A DNA stretch of 64,000 bases. Origin: CALBPI01 sp039821605. Its GTDB lineage: Bacteria > Pseudomonadota > Gammaproteobacteria > Steroidobacterales > Woeseiaceae. This document shows positions 1-8,493 of the stretch, in pieces. Under the pieces are notes generated by a model. That model searched no databases and had not been told where the DNA came from. It saw only the letters and a program-made list of their open reading frames with translations. The translations under genes were made by a program, and so were the position numbers. Every line of letters starts with the position of its first letter. Position 1 is the stretch's first letter. The stretch is from NCBI GenBank assembly GCA_039821605.1, contig JBCBNV010000006.1, positions 124,001 to 188,000 on the forward strand, read 5' to 3'.

Positions 1-113
1 ACCGTGCGCCAGTCGGACATCTGGCACTCTTCCTCGCTCATGGCGGCGCAGCCACCGAGCAAGCCCAGCGCTGGAACGATGAGCATCGCAAGCAACAGTG
101 TCTTCAGTTTCAT
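1..113 (-). CDS. DUF2799-type lipoprotein, N-terminal fragment
   Basis: Only the first 37 codons are inside the window; the gene runs off the left edge. The product starts with a short positively charged n-region and hydrophobic stretch ending in a lipobox (LLGGC, Cys about residue 24), so it is a predicted lipoprotein anchored in an outer or inner membrane. The mature part begins AAMSEEECQMSDWRT, which resembles the start of DUF2799 lipoproteins (SEEEC...DW). Their function is not known. ATG start at 113. Confidence 0.7.
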   Translation of the reverse strand, partial: MKLKTLLLAMLIVPALGLLGGCAAMSEEECQMSDWRT

Positions 114-208
114 GGCCACGGTCCTCCCTCAATGGCTACCGACGATACGCCCCGGCGCCTGAACTTCAGGTGAACGCGGTCACAGAATACGTGGGCGGGA
201 GGACGCCC

Positions 209-535
209 TTATGTCGAATTGGCCGCGAACCAGAATTCGATCTCGTCCGTGGCGACGTCAAAGCGGGCCGCGTGCGGTTCGTTGGGCGAAATCTCGTACC
301 AGTCACCGGGGCCATAACGCTCTTCACGACCGCCACGCGTGAGCACAAGTTCGCCGCGCGTGATGACGCCCACGTTGTGCGTGTCATGGTCGTGTTCAGC
401 GATATCGGTGCCGGCGGGATAACTGGCGAACAGCACCTCGCAACCTGCGGCCTCGAGACGGTGGGCGTCGAACGGGCCCTCGAACGCGGGCAAGGCGCGA
501 AGCAACGCGGGAAATCCTGTCGGGTCGTGACTCAT
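209..535 (-). CDS. small cupin-domain protein
   Basis: 108-aa single-domain protein with a cupin fold pattern: a His-rich first motif (EHDHDTHNVGVITRGEL, residues about 58-74) that should bind a metal, and a second motif around GDWYEISPNEPH with a further His. Such minimal cupins bind small ligands or act as simple dioxygenases/isomerases; no substrate can be read from the sequence. The ATG at 535 is chosen because AGGAGG lies 8 nt upstream and the domain starts there. It is divergent from the permease gene at 636. Confidence 0.82.
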   Translation of the reverse strand: MSHDPTGFPALLRALPAFEGPFDAHRLEAAGCEVLFASYPAGTDIAEHDHDTHNVGVITRGELVLTRGGREERYGPGDWYEISPNEPHAARFDVATDEIEFWFAANST

Positions 536-635
536 ATCGGCAGCCTCCTGTGACGCCCGGGCGGGCGTTTCTGAGCTTGTGGAATAATAGCGCGCTGGAT
601 CACCCCACCCGTCCGCACCTGGAGACCCCCGCGAT

Positions 636-1985
636 ATGACCGACCACGCCCGGGCGCTGTTCCGGCCACGCGCTGCCGTGTCCATCGTCATTGCCAACAT
701 GGTGGGAACCGGGGTCTTCACGAGTCTTGGCTTCCAGCTCGTCGACATCGAGTCGGGCTTCGCGCTCATGTTGCTGTGGCTGGTTGGTGGTGTCATCGCG
801 TTCTGTGGCGCCATGAGCTACGCCGAGTTGGGCGCAGCACTGCCGCGCTCGGGCGGCGAGTACAACTTCCTGGGGCGCATCTACCACCCCGCCGCGGGCT
901 TTGTGTCGGGCTGGGTCTCAGCCACGGTGGGATTTGCGGGGCCGACGGCGTTGGCCGCCATCACCTTCGCAAGCTACCTCGCGGCCGCCGTTCCGGGCGT
1001 ACCCGTTCGCAGCATCGCCATCGCGCTGGTGGTGGCGCTGACCGTGGTGCACGCCACCCACCGCCGCGCCAGTGGCGGCGTGCAGGTGGCTTTCACAGCC
1101 ATCAAGGTGCTGCTCATCATCGGCTTCTGCGTGTTGGCGCTCGGCGCCGTGGATGCCGCGCAGCCGGTCGGGTTCATGCCCGCCGCAGGTGATGGCGGAC
1201 TGGTCGCGAGCGGCGCGTTTGCCGTGAGCCTCATCTATGTCAGTTACGCCTACACGGGTTGGAACGTCGCGACCTACCTGTCGAGCGAACTGGAGTCGCC
1301 GCAAAAGTACCTGCCACGCGTGCTCGGCGGCGGCACGCTCATCGTCATCGCGCTGTACCTGGCACTCAATTACACCTTCCTGCACGTCGCACCCATCGAC
1401 GCGATGCGGGGCAAGGTCGAGATCGGCTATGTCGCAGCCGAGTACGCGTTCGGGCCCAATGGCGCCCGCATCATGGGCGTTATCCTCGCACTGCTGCTGA
1501 TCTCGACCGTGAGCGCCATGATCATCGCGGGCCCCCGGGTCTACCAGGCCATCGGCCAGGACCACCAGCTGTTTGCCTGGCTCGCGCGCACGAACCGCCA
1601 CGGTGTGCCCGCGCTTGCGATCTACGCGCAGGGCGCCCTGACGGTCCTCTTCATTGTGACCTCGCCGTTCCAGTTCATTCTCTTGTTCTCGGGCTTCACG
1701 CTGGCGCTCAATACCTTGGCGGCCGTGGTTGGCGTATTCGTGCTGCGCTGGCGCGAGCCTGACCTGCCGAGACCCTTCAAGGCCTGGGGTTATCCCGTCA
1801 CCCCGATCATCTTCCTGGCGCTCACGGCCTGGACGCTGATCTTTGTGCTCGTGGACGAACCCAAGGCTGGGTTACTGGGACTCGCCGTCGTCGCGCTCGG
1901 GGTGGTGTTCTACTACGCCACGGCGCACGGCCGCGGCCCTGGCCTCGTGGCCGACAACGCGGCAGACGCCCGACCCGAAGGCTGA
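636..1985 (+). CDS. APC-family amino acid permease
   Basis: 449-aa inner-membrane protein with about 12 hydrophobic segments. Helix 1 carries the APC signature around VIANMVGTGVFTSLGF (residues about 16-31), and helix 2/3 has the conserved GALCYAELG-like stretch (GAMSYAELGAALPRSGGEYNFL). Family members exchange or take up amino acids with protons or other amino acids; the substrate is not evident. ATG at 636 with GGAG about 12 nt upstream. The gene is followed convergently, with one base between them, by the DUF1801 gene. Confidence 0.88.
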   Translation: MTDHARALFRPRAAVSIVIANMVGTGVFTSLGFQLVDIESGFALMLLWLVGGVIAFCGAMSYAELGAALPRSGGEYNFLGRIYHPAAGFVSGWVSATVGFAGPTALAAITFASYLAAAVPGVPVRSIAIALVVALTVVHATHRRASGGVQVAFTAIKVLLIIGFCVLALGAVDAAQPVGFMPAAGDGGLVASGAFAVSLIYVSYAYTGWNVATYLSSELESPQKYLPRVLGGGTLIVIALYLALNYTFLHVAPIDAMRGKVEIGYVAAEYAFGPNGARIMGVILALLLISTVSAMIIAGPRVYQAIGQDHQLFAWLARTNRHGVPALAIYAQGALTVLFIVTSPFQFILLFSGFTLALNTLAAVVGVFVLRWREPDLPRPFKAWGYPVTPIIFLALTAWTLIFVLVDEPKAGLLGLAVVALGVVFYYATAHGRGPGLVADNAADARPEG

Positions 1986-1986
1986 C

Positions 1987-2415
1987 TTAGTCGGTCGGGT
2001 AGGTCTTGCGCAGGTAGGCGACGGACTTGCGGACGAGTTGGCCCAGCACCTTGAGATCGATGGCGTCCAGGTCCTTGATGTAGAGGCAGGACTTGCCCGT
2101 CTTGTGCGGGCCCAGTTTCGCCATGAGCTCGTCGTAGCCGTCGAAGCCCCCCATGATGTAGAGCGTCAGCGCCTGCTTGCGGTTGGCGAACCCTGTGAGC
2201 AGGAAGTCACCTTCGCGGCCACTGTCGTACTTGTAGTGGTACTTGCCGAAACCCACGATCGACGTGCCCCACAGGGTGGCGGGCCGCTTCGTGATGCGGC
2301 CCATGAGCTCGCTCACGGTCTCGCACTGCGCCCTGCGCTTGTCGTCGTCGATCGCCGCCAGGTAATCAGCAACCGGGACCGTCGTGGCCTGGGTCTTGTT
2401 GTTCGCCTTGCTCAT
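1987..2415 (-). CDS. DUF1801-family protein
   Basis: 142-aa soluble protein of the DUF1801 (YdhG-like) family: the N-terminal PVADYLAAIDDDKRR segment, the central WGTSIVGFGKYHYKY motif and the C-terminal GKSCLYIKDLDAID followed by a basic helix are typical. The biochemical role of the family is unknown. The start is the ATG at 2413-2415, which overlaps the TGA of bioY as ATGA, so the two are translationally coupled and form the last step of a VOC-bioY-DUF1801 operon. Confidence 0.85.
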   Translation of the reverse strand: MSKANNKTQATTVPVADYLAAIDDDKRRAQCETVSELMGRITKRPATLWGTSIVGFGKYHYKYDSGREGDFLLTGFANRKQALTLYIMGGFDGYDELMAKLGPHKTGKSCLYIKDLDAIDLKVLGQLVRKSVAYLRKTYPTD

Positions 2416-3002
2416 GGGAGCTTGCTCCGTTTCGGCGACAATCTGGTCACAATCACGACACAAAAGGCCGCGATCAGCGATTTTACGATCGCGCCGGTAA
2501 TGAACGGCACCACACCGTTGAACCAGGCCGCGACGAACCCGACGCGCGCCGCGAGCAGGATGCTGCCCACTGCCAGAATCGCCACGTGCGCCATGAGCAT
2601 GGTCACTACCGCAGGCACGATGCGGTGCAGCAAACGGCGGTCGGCGACGTAGCCCGTGAGCCCCGCCGCAAACCAGAAGCCAATGAGGTAGCCACCGCTG
2701 GGACCGAGCAACACACGGAGGCCACTCGCGCCGTCCGCAAACACCGGCAGTCCCAGCGCGCCCGCGCAGACGTAGATCCCCACCGCCAGGGTGCCCACCG
2801 TGAGCCCGCCAATGCCGCCGGCCAACAGAACCACGAGGGTCTGGGCCGTCTGCGGAATATCCGTGCCGGGCAGGGCGATCGGGAAGCGCGCTGCGATGGC
2901 AATCGCCGCCGCCCAGGCCGCCGCGGTCAGCAGCGTGCCGGGCCCGAACGCCGCGTCGGGGCCGGGGGCCCGGGCCTCAGCCCTGGGCGATGTTAAAGAC
3001 AC
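2412..3002 (-). CDS. bioY: BioY biotin transporter (S component)
   Basis: Integral membrane protein of the BioY family, the biotin-binding S component of ECF transporters, with about six hydrophobic helices. The conserved TDIPQTAQTLVVLLAG segment and the GGYLIGFWFAA helix are recognisable. No ecfT/ecfA genes are nearby, so it either works alone or uses a shared ECF module encoded elsewhere. The start is uncertain: no ATG exists between the upstream VOC stop and the first helix. The GTG at 3002, which gives 196 aa, overlaps the end of the VOC gene by 26 nt and lacks a clear Shine-Dalgarno sequence. It ends in an ATGA overlap with the DUF1801 gene. Confidence 0.85.
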   Translation of the reverse strand: MSLTSPRAEARAPGPDAAFGPGTLLTAAAWAAAIAIAARFPIALPGTDIPQTAQTLVVLLAGGIGGLTVGTLAVGIYVCAGALGLPVFADGASGLRVLLGPSGGYLIGFWFAAGLTGYVADRRLLHRIVPAVVTMLMAHVAILAVGSILLAARVGFVAAWFNGVVPFITGAIVKSLIAAFCVVIVTRLSPKRSKLP

Positions 3003-3354
3003 AGAGCTTGTTGCCGTCGAGATCGCGGAAGTAGCCGGCGTAGAAACCGCCGGTGCCACGCGGCCCTGGAGCGCCCTCATCGCTGCCGCCCAGCGCCATC
3101 GCCTTGGCGTGGACCGTGTGCACAAGGTCGGGGCTGTCGACGACGAGCGCGACCATGGTGCCATTGCCCACAGTGGCCGCATTGCCGTCATGGGGCTTGA
3201 TCACAGACACCGCAGGGCTCGTAGGGCTCTTCCCCCAGGCGATGAAGGTGTCGTCGGACATCCCACGACCCGCGCCCAGCTCCGCCAGCAACGCATCATA
3301 GAAGGCGCCGGCCCGTTCAATGTCATTCGTGCCGAGCGTGACGTACCCGATCAT
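2977..3354 (-). CDS. VOC (glyoxalase/bleomycin-resistance fold) protein
   Basis: 125-aa one-domain vicinal-oxygen-chelate protein: MIGYVTLGTNDIERAGAFYD at the N terminus, central region ending in a GGFYAGYFRDLDGNKLCVF motif. VOC proteins are metal-dependent isomerases, dioxygenases or binding proteins; the particular substrate is not visible. I chose the ATG at 3354 because a G-rich ribosome-binding site lies 6 nt upstream; a second ATG sits two codons earlier at 3360. First gene of the VOC-bioY-DUF1801 unit. Confidence 0.85.
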   Translation of the reverse strand: MIGYVTLGTNDIERAGAFYDALLAELGAGRGMSDDTFIAWGKSPTSPAVSVIKPHDGNAATVGNGTMVALVVDSPDLVHTVHAKAMALGGSDEGAPGPRGTGGFYAGYFRDLDGNKLCVFNIAQG

Positions 3355-3669
3355 GTGCATCCCCCCACGCGATGCCGAAATGGGCGTGAATGATACCGCA
3401 GCAACCCCGCCAACAGCAGCGTATGAGAGAGTCTCGGCGACCTGCTCTGAATCCGGTTCTTGCTGCGGAAAAATCTTTGCTGCACCTGAATGATTGTGCA
3501 GCATGCAGCAAAATCGAAAATGCTATGTTGCGACCGAGGCTCATAAGTCACTGTTTTTATTGATCTGAATACAGAAGCACTCCAATTCGGGCATGCACAG
3601 CCGGAAAAAGCGCAGCAAGACGGTAACGACTTTTGGATGCGGCTTAGTGCTGCAGCATTTGCGATGGCG
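3355..3669. other. intergenic region with 9-bp inverted repeat
   Basis: 315-bp gap between the VOC start and the DNA glycosylase stop, distinctly richer in A+T than its flanks. It contains an inverted repeat, TTTGCTGCA (3476-3484) and TGCAGCAAA (3504-3512), with a 19-nt spacer. There is no convincing ORF. The region should hold the promoter of the VOC-bioY-DUF1801 unit, but no strong -35/-10 pair was found. Confidence 0.4.
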
Positions 3670-4194
3670 TCAGAGATCAGCCAAAACAGGACCGATAACA
3701 CGCCGCCACTGCTCGATCTTTTGCTCAAGCCGCATGGCCGCAAACGCGGGACTCGTCGAGGGCAGCTGCTCAAAGGCCAGCGCCCGCCCGCGAGACCCCA
3801 GCCCGGGCGCCACCTGCCGGCGCCAGGCCGTGGCTGCGGCCGCCCCGTTCCCGCAGACCAGCGCCAGCGACGGCTGCCGGTCGATGAGCCCCGAGAAATC
3901 GTTGATGACGCGGCTTTCGGGCCGGATGTCCGCATCCAGGCTGCCCGGGCGCTCGCAGAACTGCAGCACGTCCCAGACCGCCACACCGCCAAGCGTCACG
4001 GCCCTGACGCGATCGGCGTAAGGCAGCGAGGCGTCGAACCCCAGGATCTCGGCCATGATCCGCCAGAACGCATTCTGGGGGTGGGCGTAGTAGCGCTGTT
4101 CGGCAAGCGACCGGCGGCCCGGCATCGAACCCAGCACAAGCACGCGCGCACCCGGTGTCTCGAGTGGCGGGAACCCGTGCGCGGCATCACTCAC
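3670..4194 (-). CDS. DNA-deoxyinosine / hypoxanthine-DNA glycosylase
   Basis: 174-aa member of the uracil-DNA-glycosylase superfamily, in the subgroup that removes hypoxanthine (deaminated adenine) from DNA. The signature is LVLGSMPGRRSL followed by YYAHPQNAFWRIM near residues 20-47, plus VAVWDVLQFCERPGSLDADI and a C-terminal LPSTSPAFA motif. The start is taken as GTG 4194, which overlaps the 3' end of the TRIC-type channel gene by 8 nt; no ATG is available close to the domain start. Acts in the cytoplasm in base-excision repair. Confidence 0.85.
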   Translation of the reverse strand: MSDAAHGFPPLETPGARVLVLGSMPGRRSLAEQRYYAHPQNAFWRIMAEILGFDASLPYADRVRAVTLGGVAVWDVLQFCERPGSLDADIRPESRVINDFSGLIDRQPSLALVCGNGAAAATAWRRQVAPGLGSRGRALAFEQLPSTSPAFAAMRLEQKIEQWRRVIGPVLADL

Positions 4195-4810
4195 CGGGCG
4201 GGTTGCGGCGGGCCCGGGGCAGGCGCCAACGGTAGCGAATGGCCATGAAGCGCAGCGCGAAGCAGACCAGTGCGCCGATCGCCATCGCCGGCGCCCGGGG
4301 CAACGCAAACACATGCGCGAGCGCGACGACGGCGGCACCGACGAGGGCCGCCGACGCGTAGAGATCTGAGCGCAGCACCACCGGCACTTCGGCGACGAGC
4401 ACATCGCGCACAAGACCGCCGCCAATCCCACTCAACACACCCAGCAAGACGGCACTCGTCGGCGTCAGGCCGAAATTGAGCGCCTTGGCCGTGCCCGCGA
4501 CGACAAACAGTGACAAGCCCGCCGCGTCGAGCATGCGCACCGGTCGCTCGAACATCTGCAACAATTGCTCGCGGTAGAACACGATCACCCCGGCCGTGCA
4601 GGCCGTGGCCAGGTAGCGCCAATCCGCCAGCGCTACGGGCGGGGTTGCACCGATAAAGACGTCCCGCGCCATGCCGCCGGCCGTCGCGGCCGCGAACGAC
4701 AGCACGAGCACGCCGAACAGGTCGGCGTCGCGCCGGATCCCGACGGCGGCGCCGCTGGCCGCGAAGACGAAGGTGCCCGCAAGATCGATGATGGAAAGCC
4801 AGGGCAGCAT
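4187..4810 (-). CDS. TRIC-type cation channel / UPF0126 membrane protein
   Basis: 207-aa inner-membrane protein with seven predicted helices made of two repeated three-helix units. Each unit holds the family's glycine-rich arginine motif (AAATAGGMARDVFIG, then LSGIGGGLVRDVLVAEVP). Members are trimeric cation channels or, for YicG/YadS relatives, glycine transporters. The ATG at 4810 is clear. It is the promoter-proximal gene of a two-gene minus-strand unit with the DNA glycosylase and diverges from the kinase gene at 4895. Confidence 0.87.
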   Translation of the reverse strand: MLPWLSIIDLAGTFVFAASGAAVGIRRDADLFGVLVLSFAAATAGGMARDVFIGATPPVALADWRYLATACTAGVIVFYREQLLQMFERPVRMLDAAGLSLFVVAGTAKALNFGLTPTSAVLLGVLSGIGGGLVRDVLVAEVPVVLRSDLYASAALVGAAVVALAHVFALPRAPAMAIGALVCFALRFMAIRYRWRLPRARRNPPGE

Positions 4811-4894
4811 GCCGGTGCTCGTGAAAATGACGGCGGCAGTCTAGCGTAACTCCAGAGCACTATGATCGGGGCGGGATAACGACAGGTACGGGCC

Positions 4895-6850
4895 ATGACC
4901 GACGACAAGATCGAGGTGGAGAACATCTGCGCTGGCACCACACCTAAAGCGCAGACCCACCCGGCCGCTACATGGAGTGCGGTGACGCAAGATGCGAAGC
5001 GCCGCAGCACCCGGGAAGGATACGGAGTGGGCGTGTCAGGCAATCCTGTACATAAACTGGGCCGGTATGAGCTCAGACGAGAACTCGGTCGGGGCTCACA
5101 GGGCTGCGTGTATATGGCACGCGACCCCCAGCTCGACCGCGACGTCGCCATCAAGCTGCTGACCTCGGACAAGGCCGAGTTCAGGCTCAAAGGCCACAAT
5201 GGTGCGCCACTCGAGGCATTGACCGCGAGCAAGATCGAGCACCCGCACATCATCCCGATTCACGATATCGGTGTGAGTGCGGCGGGGCCCTATCTCGTGT
5301 TCGGCTTCGTCAATGGCCAGACGCTGGCCATGGAGCTCTCTTCGCGCGGCCACTTCGAACTCACCGAGGCGCTGCCGCTCATGGCTCAGATTCTCGATGC
5401 CGTCGCCACAGCGCACGAGCGCGGGGTGCTGCACCTCGACCTCGGGCCGCGCAACATCCTCATCGACTCGACGGACAAGGCCCAGATCATGGACTTCGGC
5501 CTCGCCCAGTTCGTGAACTTCAAACGCGAAGACCTCGGCCTGGCCACGGGCACGCTGCGCTACATGGCGCCCGAGCACTTCCTGCGCCGCCAGCTCGGTC
5601 CGCAGACCGATGTGTTTGCGCTCGCCTCGACGTTCTACGAGATGCTGGCGGGCCGGCGTGCGATACCCGGCGAGAATATCGACGCCATTCAGCGCAATAT
5701 CGTCGATGTTGCCGTCGATTTCACGCCCATTTCAAACCTGCAGGCTGGCGAACACGTCACCCGATTCCTGCGCGGCGCGTTCGTCAGCGACATGGACGAA
5801 CGCTACGCCGACGCGGGCATGATGCGCGACGCCTTCCGCAAGTTTGTGACCGCCGCGGGTCTGGGCGACACGATCAAGGCCGAGGCCGCGAGCCACAGCA
5901 CCGTGAACTTCCTTGTGCGGCGCATGCAGCACAAGAAGGACTTCCCGGCGATCTCCAGCACGCTGACCGAGATCAATCGACTGACGGGCGACAGCGCCAC
6001 GGCCTCGGCGGATACGCTTGCGAACGTCATCCTCCGCGACCTGTCGCTGACGCGGAAGCTCCTGACCATGGCCAACTCGTCGTTCTACGGCGCGCGTGCC
6101 AGCGAAGTGTCGAGTGTGTCGCAGGCTGTTGTACTGCTCGGCGTGCAGCAAGTTCGCATGGTGGCCTCGAGCCTCACGCTGTTCGGCCACCTGCGCGGTG
6201 ACTCGATGACGCTTCGCGACTCCATGACGCGCTCCTTCATGGCGGGCCTCATTGCCCGCCACCTGGGCCAGCGCGCGAAGCTGCGCGGGGCCGAGGAGGC
6301 TTTTATCGCAGGTTTGTGCCAGAACCTCGGCGAAAACCTCGCGATCTACTACTTCCCCGAAGAGCACGAGGTGGTGCGCCAGCGCATCGCCGCGGGCGCA
6401 AGCCGCCAGGACGCGGCGCGCGAAGTGCTGGGCGTCGCCTTCTCGGAGCTGGGCGCCGCGACTGCGGAAATCTGGTCGCTGCCGCAAGTCATCATCACGG
6501 CCATCGGTGGTGTGTCCGAGGGCGAGGTGCCTGCGCCCGCCGACGAGAAAGAGGCCATCCGCAATTTCTGCGTGCTGGCCAATGAGCTCTGCGCAAGCTT
6601 CCACGGCTGCGACGGCGCCGAACTGACAGAGCGCCTCGAAGCGCTCTGCGGCCGCTTCGTCGCAAACACGGGGCTCAACGCCGAGTTCCTGTTCAAGCTG
6701 TTTGAGGCGGCCTTCGAGAAGCTCAAGCAGTTCGCACCGATCTTCGAGATCAATGTCGCCGAGAGTGTGTTCTGCAAGAGCGTCGAAGCCTGGCTGGCGC
6801 ACCGCCGAAGCGTCGCGGAGGCCGACCCAGCGGCAGCCGCAACGGGCTGA
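4895..6850 (+). CDS. Ser/Thr protein kinase fused to an HDOD domain
   Basis: 651 aa, cytoplasmic. Residues about 57-320 form an Hanks-type kinase: glycine loop GRGSQGCVY (65-73), VAIK lysine (K87), DFG at 200-202 and MAPE at 224-227. The catalytic loop reads HLDLGPRN (180-187) rather than HRDLKPxN: the catalytic Asp182 and Asn187 are kept, but the Lys that normally follows is Gly. Residues about 340-545 are an HDOD domain (ANVILRDLSLTRKLLTMANS, then SVSQAVVLLGVQQVR), a metal-independent HD-superfamily module found in signalling. A further helical C-terminal part follows. The fusion suggests phosphorylation coupled to an HDOD output. About 50 disordered residues precede the kinase, so a later start is possible. 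Confidence 0.9.
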   Translation: MTDDKIEVENICAGTTPKAQTHPAATWSAVTQDAKRRSTREGYGVGVSGNPVHKLGRYELRRELGRGSQGCVYMARDPQLDRDVAIKLLTSDKAEFRLKGHNGAPLEALTASKIEHPHIIPIHDIGVSAAGPYLVFGFVNGQTLAMELSSRGHFELTEALPLMAQILDAVATAHERGVLHLDLGPRNILIDSTDKAQIMDFGLAQFVNFKREDLGLATGTLRYMAPEHFLRRQLGPQTDVFALASTFYEMLAGRRAIPGENIDAIQRNIVDVAVDFTPISNLQAGEHVTRFLRGAFVSDMDERYADAGMMRDAFRKFVTAAGLGDTIKAEAASHSTVNFLVRRMQHKKDFPAISSTLTEINRLTGDSATASADTLANVILRDLSLTRKLLTMANSSFYGARASEVSSVSQAVVLLGVQQVRMVASSLTLFGHLRGDSMTLRDSMTRSFMAGLIARHLGQRAKLRGAEEAFIAGLCQNLGENLAIYYFPEEHEVVRQRIAAGASRQDAAREVLGVAFSELGAATAEIWSLPQVIITAIGGVSEGEVPAPADEKEAIRNFCVLANELCASFHGCDGAELTERLEALCGRFVANTGLNAEFLFKLFEAAFEKLKQFAPIFEINVAESVFCKSVEAWLAHRRSVAEADPAAAATG

Positions 6851-6918
6851 TCGCCATAGCAATAGCCTGCAGGCCCCAGTACCCTTAGCGGTTTGTTCCT
6901 GACCGCGAAGGGGACCGC

Positions 6919-8490
6919 ATGAACACCGCGGAGTCGCAACTACCGCAGACCGGCATTCTTGGCTGGATCGAGCGCACGGGCAACAAGCTGCCCGACCCTG
7001 TCTTCATCTTCTTCTGGCTGATCGCCGTTCTCGTGGTCATCAGCGTGATCGCCGACCTCACGGGGCTCTCGGCGCTGCATCCGACTCGCGTCGACGAGAC
7101 TGGCGCCGCCGTGATCATCACCGCGGAGAGTCTGCTCAGCGCCAACAACATCCAGCGCCTCTGGGTCGACATGCCGCAGACATTCACGCACTTCCACCCG
7201 CTGGGTTATGTCCTCGTGGTGATGCTGGGCGCCGGCATCGCCGAGCGCTCGGGGCTCTTCGCGACCGCCATGCGCGGCGCAGTGCGCAATGCACCCAAGT
7301 TCCTGCTCACGCCTATGGTCGCGCTTGTCGCCATGGTCGGTAACCTCGCCGCCGACGCCGCCTACGTGGTGCTGATCCCGCTGGCCGGTGTGCTCTATGC
7401 CGCGGCAGGAAGACACCCCGTCGCCGGGATCGCCGCCGCCTTTGCCGGCGTTTCCGGTGGTTTCTCGGCCAATCTGCTGCCAGGCCAGCTCGACGCGTTG
7501 CTGTTCGGCATCACCGAGGCGGCCGCGGAAAGCCTGGCGCCCGCCTGGGACGCCAATATCGCGGGCAACTGGTACTTCATCGCGGCGATGACCGTGATCT
7601 ACCTGCCCGTGATCTGGTATGTCACCGACCGCATCATCGAGCCCCGCCTTGGCGGTTTCCAGGCCGAGGGCAGCCTGGCCAGCATTACCGAGGATGGCGA
7701 CAAGCCGCTCGATAGCGGCGAGAAGAAAGGGCTCAAGCTCGCGGGCCTCGCGGCGCTGGCCGTCATCATCGCCTGGATCGGGTTCACGATCGGCCCGGGC
7801 ACGCCGCTTATCGATGAGACGGCGAGCCCCGAGGCACGCATGCGGCCGTTCTACCGGTCGCTCGTTGCCGGCTTCTTTGTGTTGTTCGTGGCCTGCGGCT
7901 GGGCCTACGGGTCCGCGACGGGCACCGTCAAGAATCACCGCGACATCGTCAAGATGATGACCGACGCGATGGGCGATCTGGCGTACTACATGGTGCTGGC
8001 CTTCGCGGCCGCGCACTTCGTGGCCATGTTCAACTGGTCCGAGCTGGGTCTGATCTTCGCCATCGGCGGTGCCGATGCACTGCAATCGGCCAACCTGCCC
8101 ATGCCGGTGCTGCTGGGCTTGCTCGTGCTGTTCTCGGGCGCGATCAATCTACTGGTCGGTTCGGCGAGTGCCAAATGGGCGCTGCTGGCCCCCGTCATGG
8201 TGCCCATGATGATGTTGCTCAATGTGAGCCCGGAAATGACGACGGCCGCCTACCGCGTCGGCGACAGCGCCACCAACATCATCACGCCGCTCATGGTCTA
8301 CTTCCCGCTGATCCTGACCTTCGCCCAACGCTGGCAGAAGGACTTCGGGCTCGGCAGCCTCACGGCCACGATGATTCCGTACTCCATCTGGCTCCTCATC
8401 ACGGGTCTCGTGATGACGATGCTCTGGATCGCACTGGGCCTGCCATTGGGTCCGGGAACGAGCGTCGGCTACACGCTGCCCGGGGGCTAG
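6919..8490 (+). CDS. AbgT-family transporter
   Basis: 523-aa inner-membrane protein of the AbgT family, which includes p-aminobenzoyl-glutamate importers and sulfonamide exporters. The N-terminal GWIERTGNKLPDPVFIFFWL, the TFTHFHPLGYVLVVMLGAGIAERSGLF segment and the late DSATNIITPLMVYFPLIL region are diagnostic. The ATG at 6919 has AAGGGGA about 6 nt upstream. The gene ends in TAG at 8488-8490, immediately followed in the same reading frame by the ABC exporter coding sequence. Confidence 0.9.
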   Translation: MNTAESQLPQTGILGWIERTGNKLPDPVFIFFWLIAVLVVISVIADLTGLSALHPTRVDETGAAVIITAESLLSANNIQRLWVDMPQTFTHFHPLGYVLVVMLGAGIAERSGLFATAMRGAVRNAPKFLLTPMVALVAMVGNLAADAAYVVLIPLAGVLYAAAGRHPVAGIAAAFAGVSGGFSANLLPGQLDALLFGITEAAAESLAPAWDANIAGNWYFIAAMTVIYLPVIWYVTDRIIEPRLGGFQAEGSLASITEDGDKPLDSGEKKGLKLAGLAALAVIIAWIGFTIGPGTPLIDETASPEARMRPFYRSLVAGFFVLFVACGWAYGSATGTVKNHRDIVKMMTDAMGDLAYYMVLAFAAAHFVAMFNWSELGLIFAIGGADALQSANLPMPVLLGLLVLFSGAINLLVGSASAKWALLAPVMVPMMMLLNVSPEMTTAAYRVGDSATNIITPLMVYFPLILTFAQRWQKDFGLGSLTATMIPYSIWLLITGLVMTMLWIALGLPLGPGTSVGYTLPGG

Positions 8491-8493
8491 CGT

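Noticed and set aside
5732..6862. 376-codon minus-strand ORF opposite the kinase-HDOD gene
   Set aside because: Antisense shadow typical of GC-rich DNA; no start signal and no recognisable domain.
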